A stretch of DNA of 64,000 nt from a bacterium (GCA_021809845.1 JAJZJW010000009.1:36487-100486); one strand, 5' to 3'; numbered from the stretch's first letter, positions 52,291-61,337 are shown. Numbers and translations: made by a program. Notes: generated by a model not told the origin, from the sequence alone.

Positions 52291-52682
52291 TTATAGTCGC
52301 CGTAAAACGAGCCGGAATTGTAAGCCTCCAAAGCCCTGAATAAAGCCCTGCCTCCGAACATGGGCAAGGCTTTATTATAAAAAGTATATAATATGTAACT
52401 GCCTATGCGGATATTTAAACACGGATTAAACATATCTTTTACATCGTAACCAAAATTATACATATTGGTCGAATTTATCTGGGCAAGCCCCATATCTATG
52501 TTATGCCCCTCGGCAAGCAGCCTTCTTGTAACCCTGATAACCTTATTTTTAGAATCGAAAAAATAGCTTTTCCCTGTAGTGTCATCATGTATTGCATAAG
52601 GGTTTCCACGCGATTCGACATAAACTATTTTTTCCATAGTAACTTTAGAAGCATACTGTGAACAATAATGCCAGAATCCCAT
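52254..52682 (-). CDS. virB1: VirB1/PilT-type lytic transglycosylase
   Basis: 142 residues. SLT fold with catalytic Glu23 in YVESRGNPYAI, then DMGLAQINSTNM and AYNSGSFYGDY. It opens the peptidoglycan for the T4SS or the thin pilus (R64 PilT is of this type). No signal peptide is evident, so export may use another route or the start may be further upstream; no better start is seen. Confidence 0.85.
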   Translation of the reverse strand: MGFWHYCSQYASKVTMEKIVYVESRGNPYAIHDDTTGKSYFFDSKNKVIRVTRRLLAEGHNIDMGLAQINSTNMYNFGYDVKDMFNPCLNIRIGSYILYTFYNKALPMFGGRALFRALEAYNSGSFYGDYNYALKVWDALNR

Positions 52683-52750
52683 AATTTTACCTGACCACTT
52701 TTAAATTATTTTTATTTATTATTAATTTATTTATTTTAGATGTTTAGTCT

Positions 52751-54100
52751 TTAGTCTTCATAAGGATGATTAAATAATATATTTTTAACAACGACTATAT
52801 CAAACGTAAAACCAGGCTTAATTATAACGGTCGGGGAAACGCTCGTATATCTTTGCAGTATTTGCGCCGCTATATTACCCACATTTGATGATAAGGCCTG
52901 TTCCATATTTTGGGAAGGGGAAGGTACCGCCGCAAAACCGATTTGCGGCGGCACGGCTTCCGCCATTCCAAACTGCAGCAAGGTAAGAAGACCTACCGCT
53001 TTTGCCATTTCCATAAAATGGGTATTTACTATATCGTTAAGCCCCGAATAACCCCTATGTGAATATCCTTGAAATCCGGGAAGTTCCATTTCCCGCCCGT
53101 TTGGAAAAATAACAAGGTTAAATGCAATTAAAGCTCTGTTCTGGAACGGACCCAGTGTCGAACTGTATGACCCGATTAAAAAAGAACCGTCCGGAATTAA
53201 AAGATATTTTAGGTCATGGGAATAAACATTAGAGTTTACCATGGCTTTGACCTCCCCTGGCAAGTCGGAATTTATGCCTGTAATTAATGTCGCAGGAATA
53301 ATAGTACCGGGAGTCAGCGTCAATTTTGGAAAATGAAGCATAACAGAAGCCGTCGCCGTAACATTAGTCGCTTGTTTCATCTTTTTTAAAAATTTTTTAT
53401 TATGGTTTACTTTAGCCGGAGCAGGTGCGGCAGGCGGCGGCTGCGGCGGTATTAAGCCCGCATAAGGATTTGCCGCTTTTGCCGTCGCCGGCAGGGCAAG
53501 CTTTTTTGAGCTTGCGGATATTACGACCATAGCTGAAGTATTTGCTTTAGGAATCTTTATCTCCGCCGCCGGAATAGACGGGACCTTGGCTCCGGCTTTG
53601 CCGTTAACAACAGCTGAAACCGGTCTAATTGGAATTTTAACGGTTTTTTTTGCATGCGGTTTTTTAGCGCTTAACTTGCTTAACTCAGGAGACGACTGCA
53701 GCTCTGAAAGAAAAGACTTGTGTTTATGCATATTATTTTGTATTTTGCTTTGTATTTTTATTTTTTTTAATGAAACATGATGATGTTTTGGAAAAAATCC
53801 GGAAATGTTTATTTTACTCAAAAGATAAATGACCGCCAGTATTACGGCAATTCCTATAACGGCTATTTTTGGAACCTGTTTTTTAATGCCGGTGTAACCG
53901 ATATCGCCATGAGCGCGTTTTCCGCTCTCTTCGTTAGTATCGTTGCGCTGCTCGCCGTCTTCAGTATTTTCTTCCTCCACTGGTTTCACGGGTTCATCTG
54001 AATTTTTTCCGCCTGATATCATTTTTTTTATTTTATTTATATCGGAATTTTTTCCGCCTGTTATCAATTCTTTTATTTTATCTATAATAGTATTAGGCAT
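52751..54100 (-). CDS. virB10: VirB10/TrbI core-complex protein
   Basis: 449 residues: cytosolic N-terminus, membrane helix at about 75-95, long Lys/Pro/Ala-rich periplasmic linker, C-terminal VirB10 domain (LTPGTIIPATLITGINSDLPG, then FLIGSYSS, RALIAFN, GFTFDIVVVKNILF). The N-terminus contains an in-frame 45-bp duplication (DKIKELITGGKNSD / NKIKKMISGGKNSD). It bridges inner and outer membranes and senses ATP energy in the T4SS. Confidence 0.92.
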   Translation of the reverse strand: MPNTIIDKIKELITGGKNSDINKIKKMISGGKNSDEPVKPVEEENTEDGEQRNDTNEESGKRAHGDIGYTGIKKQVPKIAVIGIAVILAVIYLLSKINISGFFPKHHHVSLKKIKIQSKIQNNMHKHKSFLSELQSSPELSKLSAKKPHAKKTVKIPIRPVSAVVNGKAGAKVPSIPAAEIKIPKANTSAMVVISASSKKLALPATAKAANPYAGLIPPQPPPAAPAPAKVNHNKKFLKKMKQATNVTATASVMLHFPKLTLTPGTIIPATLITGINSDLPGEVKAMVNSNVYSHDLKYLLIPDGSFLIGSYSSTLGPFQNRALIAFNLVIFPNGREMELPGFQGYSHRGYSGLNDIVNTHFMEMAKAVGLLTLLQFGMAEAVPPQIGFAAVPSPSQNMEQALSSNVGNIAAQILQRYTSVSPTVIIKPGFTFDIVVVKNILFNHPYED

Positions 54101-54106
54101 AATTTA

Positions 54107-55015
54107 TCACCACCATGTATAATGCGGAGCTCTTCCGTAAAAAACATAAAGAACCCTTTTAGAATTCTTTGTCCTTGAAATAAGGACTATTTCTTTGGGA
54201 ACGCCCCTTAAAATGTAATATCCGTTTTTATATAAACTATTGACTAAATAATTTTTATGCCTGATACGCACGAATATTGCCGGTTGAACCTGGGTTTTTT
54301 TAAGTTTTATGTAGGTAAATTTTCCGTTGTTGAACACCCTTCGTACCTTATACCCGTTTCCTTTGAACGAATAAGCAAAATTAAGGCTTCTTAAAGAAAA
54401 ATTGGTTTTCGGCAGCGCTACTTCGCTATTGATTTTGTTAACTTTAGTCTTATAATTAATTACAAAAGAATTCGGATAATAAAAACTAACGATTGGTATA
54501 TACCTTTCCGGGTCTGCTATTATGTTAAAATAATACGAATTTTTATTGGTTACCACAAACATCGTTGTTTTGATTCTGGTTGTAATAGATTTTATAAGCA
54601 GGTAATTTCTTTTCGAATTTTTTACTTTGTCAACCATAAAATCGGAGCTGTTACCTAATGCCACCGACAGCACCTTTTCGTGTAACGGAAATTTAATTAC
54701 AGTAAGCCTCCTGACTGATACAAAAATCACCGGTCTTATTACGTTGTACGGATACAGGACTTCGCCGTTAGACTTTTGAATTAACGGATAATTACCGTGC
54801 CGATAGTGAGCGAGAATATAATTTACCGTTTTTCTTAAAGACATTATATGAAGAAAATGGTTGTTTTCAGTTTTCACCTTGAATCCTTTTTTAGTATCCC
54901 GGACTATATTAAGGCCTTTGTACTGATAAGGTTTAAATTTAGGAGGCTTTTTTGCAAAAACACGGCCTCCAGTAAAAAAAAGAATAAATAAAACCGCCCA
55001 AGTTATTATTTTCAT
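54107..55015 (-). CDS. virB9: VirB9/TrbG core-complex protein
   Basis: 302 residues. Signal peptide 1-21, VirB9-type domain with FPLHEKVLSVALGNSSDFMVDK, SITTRIKTTMFVVTNKNSYYF, and the C-terminal domain with LRSLNFAYSFKGN...ILRGVPKEIVL. Periplasmic/outer-membrane partner of VirB10, encoded just before it (7 nt apart). Confidence 0.9.
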   Translation of the reverse strand: MKIITWAVLFILFFTGGRVFAKKPPKFKPYQYKGLNIVRDTKKGFKVKTENNHFLHIMSLRKTVNYILAHYRHGNYPLIQKSNGEVLYPYNVIRPVIFVSVRRLTVIKFPLHEKVLSVALGNSSDFMVDKVKNSKRNYLLIKSITTRIKTTMFVVTNKNSYYFNIIADPERYIPIVSFYYPNSFVINYKTKVNKINSEVALPKTNFSLRSLNFAYSFKGNGYKVRRVFNNGKFTYIKLKKTQVQPAIFVRIRHKNYLVNSLYKNGYYILRGVPKEIVLISRTKNSKRVLYVFYGRAPHYTWW

Positions 55016-55062
55016 AGGTTTTTAGTTTACAAAGTTAGTTTATAAAGCTAATTAATTTAAAT

Positions 55063-55641
55063 TTAAAAAACATATCCTAAACCTAAATCTATACCCTCTA
55101 TCTTAAGATTTACCGAATTTATATATTTGTAAAATGGTTTAATAACAATAATGAGATGGCTGCTTGCTTTGTAATTAATAGGTAAGGTTAATTTAACGCC
55201 GTCGGCGTTTGTATTCCCGTAAAATGATTTTAACGGGGTCATAAAAATATAGCAACCAAGCCCAAGCCTAAAATGTTGACTTAAATACCAGTAATTGGCA
55301 ATTCCGGCATTTACAAAAGAATAATCGAAAATCCCTATGTTTGAATGCCCTAAGCCTCCGTAAAATTTAAAGTAATCGTAAGGATGAATTTTTATGAGTT
55401 TGCCTAATTCGCCCCTGTAGGTATCGTAAGTATAATTAGAACCCTGGTTAAAATTGCCGCTTAACTTATAAAAATAAAAATTATTATAACTTTGATAGTC
55501 GGCAGAAATGCCGCTAAAGCTAACGCCGCCTACCGCTGAATATCGGTACATCAAGCTAAACGAATTTAAATTATAGCCAAAAGCCTGCGCACAATAAAGT
55601 ACAAAAAAAAGTCCCGCGGCCGCCAAAATTATTTTTTTCAT
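55063..55641 (-). CDS. outer-membrane beta-barrel-like protein in the T4SS operon
   Basis: 193 residues from ATG 55641 (MKKIILAAAG; the longer start at 55656 is less typical). Signal peptide to about residue 22 (AQAFG). Alternating aromatic/polar strands (SFSLMYRYSAVGGVSF, FYFYKLSGNF) and a final ...GIDLGLGYVF with C-terminal Phe, as in barrel proteins. About eight strands fit. In this position it could be a surface-exclusion or outer-membrane accessory protein. Family not recognised. Confidence 0.65.
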   Translation of the reverse strand: MKKIILAAAGLFFVLYCAQAFGYNLNSFSLMYRYSAVGGVSFSGISADYQSYNNFYFYKLSGNFNQGSNYTYDTYRGELGKLIKIHPYDYFKFYGGLGHSNIGIFDYSFVNAGIANYWYLSQHFRLGLGCYIFMTPLKSFYGNTNADGVKLTLPINYKASSHLIIVIKPFYKYINSVNLKIEGIDLGLGYVF

Positions 55642-55680
55642 AATTTTATCTGTCAATATTGAATATTTATTATTTATTAT

Positions 55681-55850
55681 ACTTTTGTATAGCTAATCGA
55701 TTTTAATTTATTATTTATTATACTTTTGTGTAGCTAATCGATTTTAATTTATTATTTATTATACTTTTGTATAGCTAATCGATTTTAATTTATTATTTAT
55801 TATTTATTGTTTATTATTTATTATATTTTTGTATAGCTGAACGATTTTAC
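55681..55850 (-). repeat. 41-bp tandem repeat of the virB8 3' end
   Basis: ACTTTTGTRTAGCTAATCGA starts at 55681, 55722 and 55763, exactly 41 bp apart. A diverged copy at about 55826-55848 is the coding 3' end of virB8. The three downstream copies are non-coding. Confidence 0.85.
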
Positions 55851-56492
55851 ATATATTCCCATTGGATTATTTACTGCAACCTTCATATCTTTTGGGGGAT
55901 TTACTACGATATTTAACAGGGCTTTATAATTGACAGTTAATACAACAAAACTGCCATTTTTTGACAATGTTTCCACACTAAATGCTACATCATACAAAGA
56001 GGAAGCCCCGTGCTGTAAAATATAAGAGATATGAACCATTCTCAACTTCTTTTCCTTAAACGGATTATGACCTTTCAATACATGTATCACCGTGGCGGAA
56101 GCCGGAGGGATAGTTTCATATAATAGCTTTCGCACCCTGTATCTTTCATCCATTTTAGAACCGGTGTTCGAAAACAAATAATTTATATATTCGTTTATAA
56201 AATATCTCATTTCTGGGGCGCTTACCTCACTTTCCGGCCGAAGCAGTTTTATATCTCTTAGATTCCCGCTTTTATTCAAATAAATTACATAGGGAGTAAC
56301 ATGCGAACGCGTGGACGTTATTACAAAACCAACGCCCATGATAATTGCGACAACCATGGAAAGCATAGCTGCAAGCCGCCAATTTTTAGCCTGAACTATA
56401 AAATCTCCATAGCGTTCGAGAAATTCCCTTCTGCCGTTCAGATATCCGGAAGATACCTGTTTTTTTATGTCGTCTTTTTCTTTTTTGTCCAT
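55821..56492 (-). CDS. virB8: VirB8/TrbF inner-membrane protein
   Basis: 223 residues. Cytosolic start, membrane helix at about 41-60 (LSMVVAIIMGVGFVI), then the periplasmic VirB8 domain (VTPYVIYLNKSGN, EMRYFINEYINYLFS, YKALLNIVVNPP). Nucleation factor of the T4SS. Between virD4 and the barrel protein. Confidence 0.9.
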   Translation of the reverse strand: MDKKEKDDIKKQVSSGYLNGRREFLERYGDFIVQAKNWRLAAMLSMVVAIIMGVGFVITSTRSHVTPYVIYLNKSGNLRDIKLLRPESEVSAPEMRYFINEYINYLFSNTGSKMDERYRVRKLLYETIPPASATVIHVLKGHNPFKEKKLRMVHISYILQHGASSLYDVAFSVETLSKNGSFVVLTVNYKALLNIVVNPPKDMKVAVNNPMGIYVKSFSYTKI

Positions 56493-56519
56493 TTACACTT
56501 CCATAGTTTCGTTTTTGTT

Positions 56520-58418
56520 TTATAAAAATTTATCGAATGCCGGAGCAATTTTAACCCTGTCTTTTAATTCCGGGTCGAAGAAATATAAAGACTGTGTTCC
56601 TAAAATCGGTTTTTTTCCCGAAACAAGGATTAATATGTCGCCGGGCGATACAATAGCACCTGCGTTATTTTTTACCGGTCCGTTAAGCCTCATCACCTCG
56701 TCCGGGGTAAGTAAAAACCTTTGTTTATCTTCTACCTGATAAGATGTCGTAGTTGACGAATTCGACGAAAATAAACGGCCGCCGGAAACAGTCTTCGATT
56801 CTTTGGGAACCTTGATGGTAGTCGTCCCCAGCGTATCGGATAAAAGCTTGGCTGTTTCGTAATTGTTAGGGGCATAGGCAAGCCTTATATGCGAATTTGA
56901 AACAATGGATTCATTATTGCCGTATACTTTTTTTAACTGCATTAAATCCTGCGTAATAAAATATCCCTTTATTCCGTATCCAGCCATAAATGCAAGACCT
57001 TTTTCAAGGATTTCGACTTTGCCGAGCGTTGGAAATTCGTCTATTAGAAGCAGCATTTTATGCTTATACGATTTTTTTAATTCGCCGTTTTCGAATTCCA
57101 TTATGGCGGTAAGCCTTCTTATAAATAAATCCCACAAAAGCCTAATTAGCGGAACCATTCTGTCCTGGTCGTTCGGTGATACGACAAGATATAATGATAC
57201 GGGTTTATCGTAATTCATGAGGTCTTTTATTTTAAATGTAGAATCCGCCGTATTATTGCCAACCACCTCATCCTCATAAAGAGATAAAAACCTTAGCGCT
57301 GTGGAAAGAACGGAGCCCGATTCCTGTTCCGGTCTTGCCATCATTTCGCTTGCGGAAGACGCTACTACCGGATGCGTGGCAGTAGGTTTTCCGTTTATAT
57401 CTAACCAGTGGCGGCTTTTTCCGGGATTTTCATAATCTGGGTCGTGATTATACTGGAACATTTCTATAAAAGCATTGGCGTTATTTGTCAGAAATCTTCT
57501 TACAGTCCTTAAAGATTTTTCTTTAATTTCTTTTGCGTACAAAACATGGAGTATAGTGCCGACTAAAAGCGACCTGGCGGTTGACATCCAGTGTTCGTTG
57601 GCGGGATTATCCGTGCCGTCGTTTACTATTATATAGGCAAGATTTTGGGTATCTGAAACTTCCGACTGGGTTTTTATCCTTATTTCGTCGAGCGGGTTAA
57701 AATGAACCGAGTTGACGGAGCCGGGTTCAAACTTTAAAACCTTGTTGTTTAAAACCGACTTTCTGTAACCCGACGTCAGGTTAAAATTTTCGCCTTTAAT
57801 GTCGTATATTATAACGGATTCTTTCCACGTTAGCAGTGTGGGTATTATAAGTCCGACTCCCTTACCCGACCTAGTAGGGGCAAAAACTAAGATATGCTCC
57901 GGACCATTGTGCATTAATTTAACAATATTTTGTCCTTGTTTATATCCTCCGATAACGACGCCTTCTTTTCCAAAAAAACCGTAGCCGCCGATTTCATAAT
58001 CTTCTGCAAAGGAGGCAGAACCCTGCGACTGATCAACCAGACTGTTAAACTTATTATACTTGGCATAAAAATAAATAATAGCGGCTAATGAAGGAATAGC
58101 CGGAAAAATTGCAAAAATTAAAATATATTTATTGATGATGGGATTTTTAATTAAATAATACCATAAAACACTTTGATAATAAAAACCGTGTAACGGTTTA
58201 AAAGCAAAAGCATAATATCTAGGAAAAGAAGAAATAAAATTTTCAGGATTAAACTCGTAGTTCGTGAAGCGATTTATGTAATAGACAGTAAAACTGGAAT
58301 CAAAAAAAGCAATAAACGCTGCGCCTAATATAAACGAAACGATAACAATAGATTTATATTGTTTTATTGTATCAACTACGTTTGAATCTCTGATATCGTA
58401 AGGTAATTTTTTGCCCAT
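56520..58418 (-). CDS. virD4: VirD4/TraG type IV coupling protein
   Basis: 632 residues. Two N-terminal membrane helices (about 22-42, 98-120), Walker A APTRSGKG at 180-187, Walker B LLLIDEFPTLGK at about 460, FITQDLMQLKKVYG block. It recruits the relaxosome and any protein substrates (the shared C-terminal tails described elsewhere would be read here) to the channel. Coupled 3 nt after a 61-residue ORF. Confidence 0.95.
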   Translation of the reverse strand: MGKKLPYDIRDSNVVDTIKQYKSIVIVSFILGAAFIAFFDSSFTVYYINRFTNYEFNPENFISSFPRYYAFAFKPLHGFYYQSVLWYYLIKNPIINKYILIFAIFPAIPSLAAIIYFYAKYNKFNSLVDQSQGSASFAEDYEIGGYGFFGKEGVVIGGYKQGQNIVKLMHNGPEHILVFAPTRSGKGVGLIIPTLLTWKESVIIYDIKGENFNLTSGYRKSVLNNKVLKFEPGSVNSVHFNPLDEIRIKTQSEVSDTQNLAYIIVNDGTDNPANEHWMSTARSLLVGTILHVLYAKEIKEKSLRTVRRFLTNNANAFIEMFQYNHDPDYENPGKSRHWLDINGKPTATHPVVASSASEMMARPEQESGSVLSTALRFLSLYEDEVVGNNTADSTFKIKDLMNYDKPVSLYLVVSPNDQDRMVPLIRLLWDLFIRRLTAIMEFENGELKKSYKHKMLLLIDEFPTLGKVEILEKGLAFMAGYGIKGYFITQDLMQLKKVYGNNESIVSNSHIRLAYAPNNYETAKLLSDTLGTTTIKVPKESKTVSGGRLFSSNSSTTTSYQVEDKQRFLLTPDEVMRLNGPVKNNAGAIVSPGDILILVSGKKPILGTQSLYFFDPELKDRVKIAPAFDKFL

Positions 58419-58421
58419 ATA

Positions 58422-58607
58422 TTAAAATCCGCCGAAATGTAATTTTAATCCTAAATGAATCAAATCGGGCACGACGCTTTTCTCTGTATTTAATTTTTTT
58501 ATTTCTTTGTTATAAAGAGTCAAATAATGTGCTTTTAATTTTGGGTCGCTGGCACTCAAAAATTTTTCGTATAAATCGTAAACTTCAAATGGGATAGTTC
58601 CTAACAT
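58422..58607 (-). CDS. small protein upstream of VirD4
   Basis: 61 residues, soluble and helical, followed 3 nt later by virD4, so translation is probably coupled. No family recognised. It is the first gene behind the promoter at 58741-58795. Confidence 0.6.
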   Translation of the reverse strand: MLGTIPFEVYDLYEKFLSASDPKLKAHYLTLYNKEIKKLNTEKSVVPDLIHLGLKLHFGGF

Positions 58608-58740
58608 AAATATGCCGAAGCCTCCTTTTTGATTTTTGATTAATTAATTAAACCGTCTTTATTCTTTTAAACTTATATATATTTTATTTTTAGTAATTAA
58701 TTCGTTTTTATTTTTTCAAACTTATATGAACTTATATGTA

Positions 58741-58795
58741 CTTATAACAAATGAATATTACAATTTTATTACATTTATGTTAAATTTATGTTAAA
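58741..58795 (-). promoter_or_regulatory. Pho-box-like promoter of the virD4-virB8-9-10 operon
   Basis: Minus-strand boxes TTTAAC (5' base 58795), TTTAAC (58784), TGTAAT (58773) and TGTAAT (58762) at 11-bp steps; TATAAG starts at 58746, 16 bp further. It touches the 3' end of the dsbC-like gene. Confidence 0.75.
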
Positions 58796-59558
58796 TTTTA
58801 TTCTTTTTAACTCCCAGCACGCTTTTTAACATAGGTAAATTGGCTCCGATGACTTCTTTGCCAGAATTTGTAATCCAAGTGGGAGTGCCAGATATAGAAA
58901 AATCTCTTGAGACCTGTTCGTCAAATCTGACTTTTTTAATTCCCAACATGCATGCCATGCCTTTGCTTAAGGGATTATTTGCAGTGTTTTTATACTGTGA
59001 GTAATTTTTATATGTAAAATGATTGCAGACCAATCTCGTCGCCATACCGAATGCCGGTTTTCCGTGGACTATATCCCAGACTAGCTTTATCGTATAATGC
59101 GATTCGCCTGCAAGTTTTATCATATGCGGCTTCATCATATCGCAGAAAGGGCACAAAGGGTCTTCAAAGGCATATAATATTTTACCGTTAGGTTTAGGCG
59201 GGATGTAAGAAGCCACGACAGCTTTATTAAGCAAAGAGCCGTATTTTTTAAATGCGGATTTTACAGCTTTTGCCTGATAGCTTGCAAGAACTTGCTGGGT
59301 AACGTTGCTTTTGTCCTTAAATAACTGGCCTATCAACGCAAAGTCTTTAGTCGCGTAAATAGACATGGGTTGAATGCTCTGCGGGGTAGATATTATTACC
59401 TGGCATAATTTATTGTTTACCGGGGTTTTACTTACAATATTAAATTTAAAAGCCGGCAAATTTTTTTTTAAATGTAAGTTATTGCACACTCCGGCATAAG
59501 ATGTGCCGGGTATTAATGCAAACGATAAAACCGTAAGACTTAAGATTTTTTTAAACAT
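58791..59558 (-). CDS. DsbC/DsbG-like periplasmic thiol:disulfide protein
   Basis: 255 residues. Signal peptide 1-22, N-terminal dimerisation-like domain, thioredoxin fold with the active site CPFC (Cys136, Cys139) and SGTPTW with the cis-Pro. Extra Cys at 25, 52 and two more (LVCNHF, GMACMLG). Such isomerases serve disulphide-containing pilus and T4SS proteins; the Cys-bearing PilV-like, PilS and VirB5 proteins are plausible clients. Confidence 0.88.
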   Translation of the reverse strand: MFKKILSLTVLSFALIPGTSYAGVCNNLHLKKNLPAFKFNIVSKTPVNNKLCQVIISTPQSIQPMSIYATKDFALIGQLFKDKSNVTQQVLASYQAKAVKSAFKKYGSLLNKAVVASYIPPKPNGKILYAFEDPLCPFCDMMKPHMIKLAGESHYTIKLVWDIVHGKPAFGMATRLVCNHFTYKNYSQYKNTANNPLSKGMACMLGIKKVRFDEQVSRDFSISGTPTWITNSGKEVIGANLPMLKSVLGVKKNKI

Positions 59559-59692
59559 TTTATTACCCTTATATAATGTGATAATGTAAAATAGAAAGTT
59601 ATACTTTTTATTATAAAATTACATTCGAATTCATAATTAAATCTCCGACTGTGATAATGTGAAATAAAAAAGTTTACTTTCTATTTCTGTCA

Positions 59693-59866
59693 TTAACTAT
59701 TAAAATATTCGTCTGAATCTATAAAAGAGATACTGCTACTTAATTGAGTAATTAATTCAGCCATATCCTCAGATATTGGAACTTTTTTGATAAGTTCCCC
59801 ATCTTTAACATCACAAAAATAATATTGCTCATCCGCCGATTTAAAAACAATTTTTTTCTCTTTCAT
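59693..59866 (-). CDS. small acidic protein, unknown
   Basis: A 57-residue minus-strand frame, ATG at 59866 to TAA at 59693: begins MKEKKIVFKSADEQYYF and ends FIDSDEYFNS. The composition is protein-like (charged, balanced), though no good ribosome site is seen. A loose box array lies upstream at 60045-60105. The flanks (59559-59692 and 59867-60262) otherwise show only two similar AT-rich words (GTGATAATGT...) and a tRNA-like fragment. Confidence 0.45.
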   Translation of the reverse strand: MKEKKIVFKSADEQYYFCDVKDGELIKKVPISEDMAELITQLSSSISFIDSDEYFNS

Positions 59867-60044
59867 TTAAGGCATATTAGTTACTGTTTTAATAGTAAAG
59901 TGGTTAATTTTAATATATAAAATATATGCGATGAGATTGTGTGTTTCTTATAAAATATTAAAATATTAAATTGATGTGGGAGGAAAAGTCGAATAAGGGG
60001 ACGTCCACACGCAATTTTTATTCTACTTTATTTTAGCAAATAAA

Positions 60045-60105
60045 TGTTACGCTATTATTACAATTCGGTTAAAATTTTGTGATAATTTTGTTACAATTTG
60101 TTACA
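60045..60105 (-). promoter_or_regulatory. loose 11-bp box array
   Basis: Minus-strand words TGTAAC (5' base 60105), TGTAAC (60095), TATCAC (60084), TTTAAC (60073), TGTAAT (60062) and CGTAAC (60050) at 10-12 bp steps. The -10 is poor. It may be a decayed member of the set. A GGGGACGTCCACACGCAATTTT-like word lies next to it at about 59997-60018. Confidence 0.4.
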
Positions 60106-60146
60106 AAAATTTTATCATTTAGATTTATAAACCTATTTTTAGACTT

Positions 60147-60187
60147 AAACCCAGGACGCTGCGGATATGAGCCGTAAAGTCTGCTAA
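60147..60187 (-). pseudogene. tRNA-Met-like fragment (possible attachment-site remnant)
   Basis: The run GGACGCTGCGGATATGAGCC plus GTA matches the anticodon arm and variable region of the tRNA-Met at 62006-62082 with one difference in about 23 bases, in the same orientation. The rest of a tRNA is missing. A partial tRNA duplication is what a tRNA-integrating element leaves behind, but no integrase is visible. Confidence 0.6.
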
Positions 60188-60262
60188 TATAACTCATTAA
60201 TGTTGTAAAGTAATTTTGATTGTAAAAAAAGGTATGAGACAAATTTGAGACAAAAGGGTTAT

Positions 60263-60778
60263 TTATTTATGGGCTGGATGTATGATATCAAGCAGTCTTT
60301 CGTTGTATTTATTCATTAAATCTATTTTGTCGTTAATGGAGTCTATCTTGCCGTTCACAGCATCGAATTTAACATTCATTTCGTTTTTAAGAGAGTCTAT
60401 CTTGTCGTTCACGGCATCTATTCTTCCATTTACAGTGTCAAATTTGCCGTTCATTTCGTTTTTAAGAGAGTCTATCTTGTCGTTCACGGCATCTATTCTT
60501 CCATTTACAGTGTCAAATTTGCCGTTCATTTCGTTTTTAAGCGAGTCTATCTTGCCGTTCACAGCATCAAATTTAACATTCATTTCGTTTTTAAGAGAAT
60601 CTACCTTTGCGTCCGTTTCGTTTTTAAGAGAATCTATCTTGTAGTCAAGTTTCTTATCGATGGAATTTATTCTTTCTTCAAGAATATCCTGCTTATTCAT
60701 AATCTTGCCTAAATCAGGAACTATTAGTTCCTGAATGACTTTTCTTATCGCATTTTCTTTAATGCTTTCCGCAGACAT
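60263..60778 (-). CDS. coiled-coil repeat protein, unknown
   Basis: 171 residues, almost entirely a coiled coil. The unit (DKIDSLKNEMNGKFDTVNGRIDAVN, 25-32 residues with 7/11-residue periodicity) is repeated five or so times, including two nearly identical units also repeated at DNA level. Short unique ends (N-terminal helix, C-terminal ERLLDIIHPAHK). No signal or membrane segment. Such proteins are common but not functionally assigned. Confidence 0.7.
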   Translation of the reverse strand: MSAESIKENAIRKVIQELIVPDLGKIMNKQDILEERINSIDKKLDYKIDSLKNETDAKVDSLKNEMNVKFDAVNGKIDSLKNEMNGKFDTVNGRIDAVNDKIDSLKNEMNGKFDTVNGRIDAVNDKIDSLKNEMNVKFDAVNGKIDSINDKIDLMNKYNERLLDIIHPAHK

Positions 60779-60860
60779 TTTTAACTCCTGTTTAATGTCA
60801 AAATTAATCCTTTTCTTAAATTATACAACCGATAATTAAAATAATAAAGGATTTTTTTAT

Positions 60861-61082
60861 TTAGCCGCAGTTTCCAATATCAATTATTTTAATCAGTATG
60901 AAATCGGCGAGCTTGATAAGCTTTTCGTAATTAACCCTGCCGTTCTGCCTTGCCGCCTGATGTTGTAATTCTTCAAAAATAACGATGGCACAAAATCGGG
61001 AAGCCGAAAGAATGGTAAAAATAAACCGGTAAAATTTATTGGAATAAAAACCGTCATCACAAAAAAGGGTTCTATCAGGCAC
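60861..61082 (-). CDS. doubtful small ORF
   Basis: 73 codons from ATG 61082, ending in HQAARQNGRVNYEKLIKLAD plus an aliphatic end. The C-terminal half is protein-like, but another overlapping frame (60893-61087) competes and no ribosome site is seen. It may be a remnant of a longer gene. Confidence 0.25.
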   Translation of the reverse strand: MPDRTLFCDDGFYSNKFYRFIFTILSASRFCAIVIFEELQHQAARQNGRVNYEKLIKLADFILIKIIDIGNCG

Positions 61083-61170
61083 TGCATTTCATCTTGTTTC
61101 TATCCATTTTTTTACAATTATTATGCATTGTTAAATTTTTGTAATAATTCGCAACAAATTATAATCAAAT

Positions 61171-61225
61171 TTTAACATAAATTTAACCTGAACGTCATAA
61201 AACTGTAACATTGGAATGTTATAAT
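61171..61225 (+). promoter_or_regulatory. Pho-box-like promoter of the PEGA lipoprotein gene
   Basis: Plus-strand boxes TTTAAC (61171), TTTAAC (61182), CGTCAT (61193) and TGTAAC (61204) at exact 11-bp steps; TATAAT at 61220, 16 bp after the last box start. Same geometry as the ppx promoter. Confidence 0.75.
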
Positions 61226-61337
61226 TATTTTGTTAGAACAGCGTAAATAAATTAAATATTTTTTTAAAGATAAAAAGAGTTTTTATGTAAAGATTTTTTA
61301 TTATTGTATAAAACAAATAACCTTTATTGGAGGAAAA

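Noticed and set aside
60147..60187. A second functional tRNA
   Set aside because: The acceptor stem, D arm and complete T arm are missing, so it cannot fold as a tRNA.
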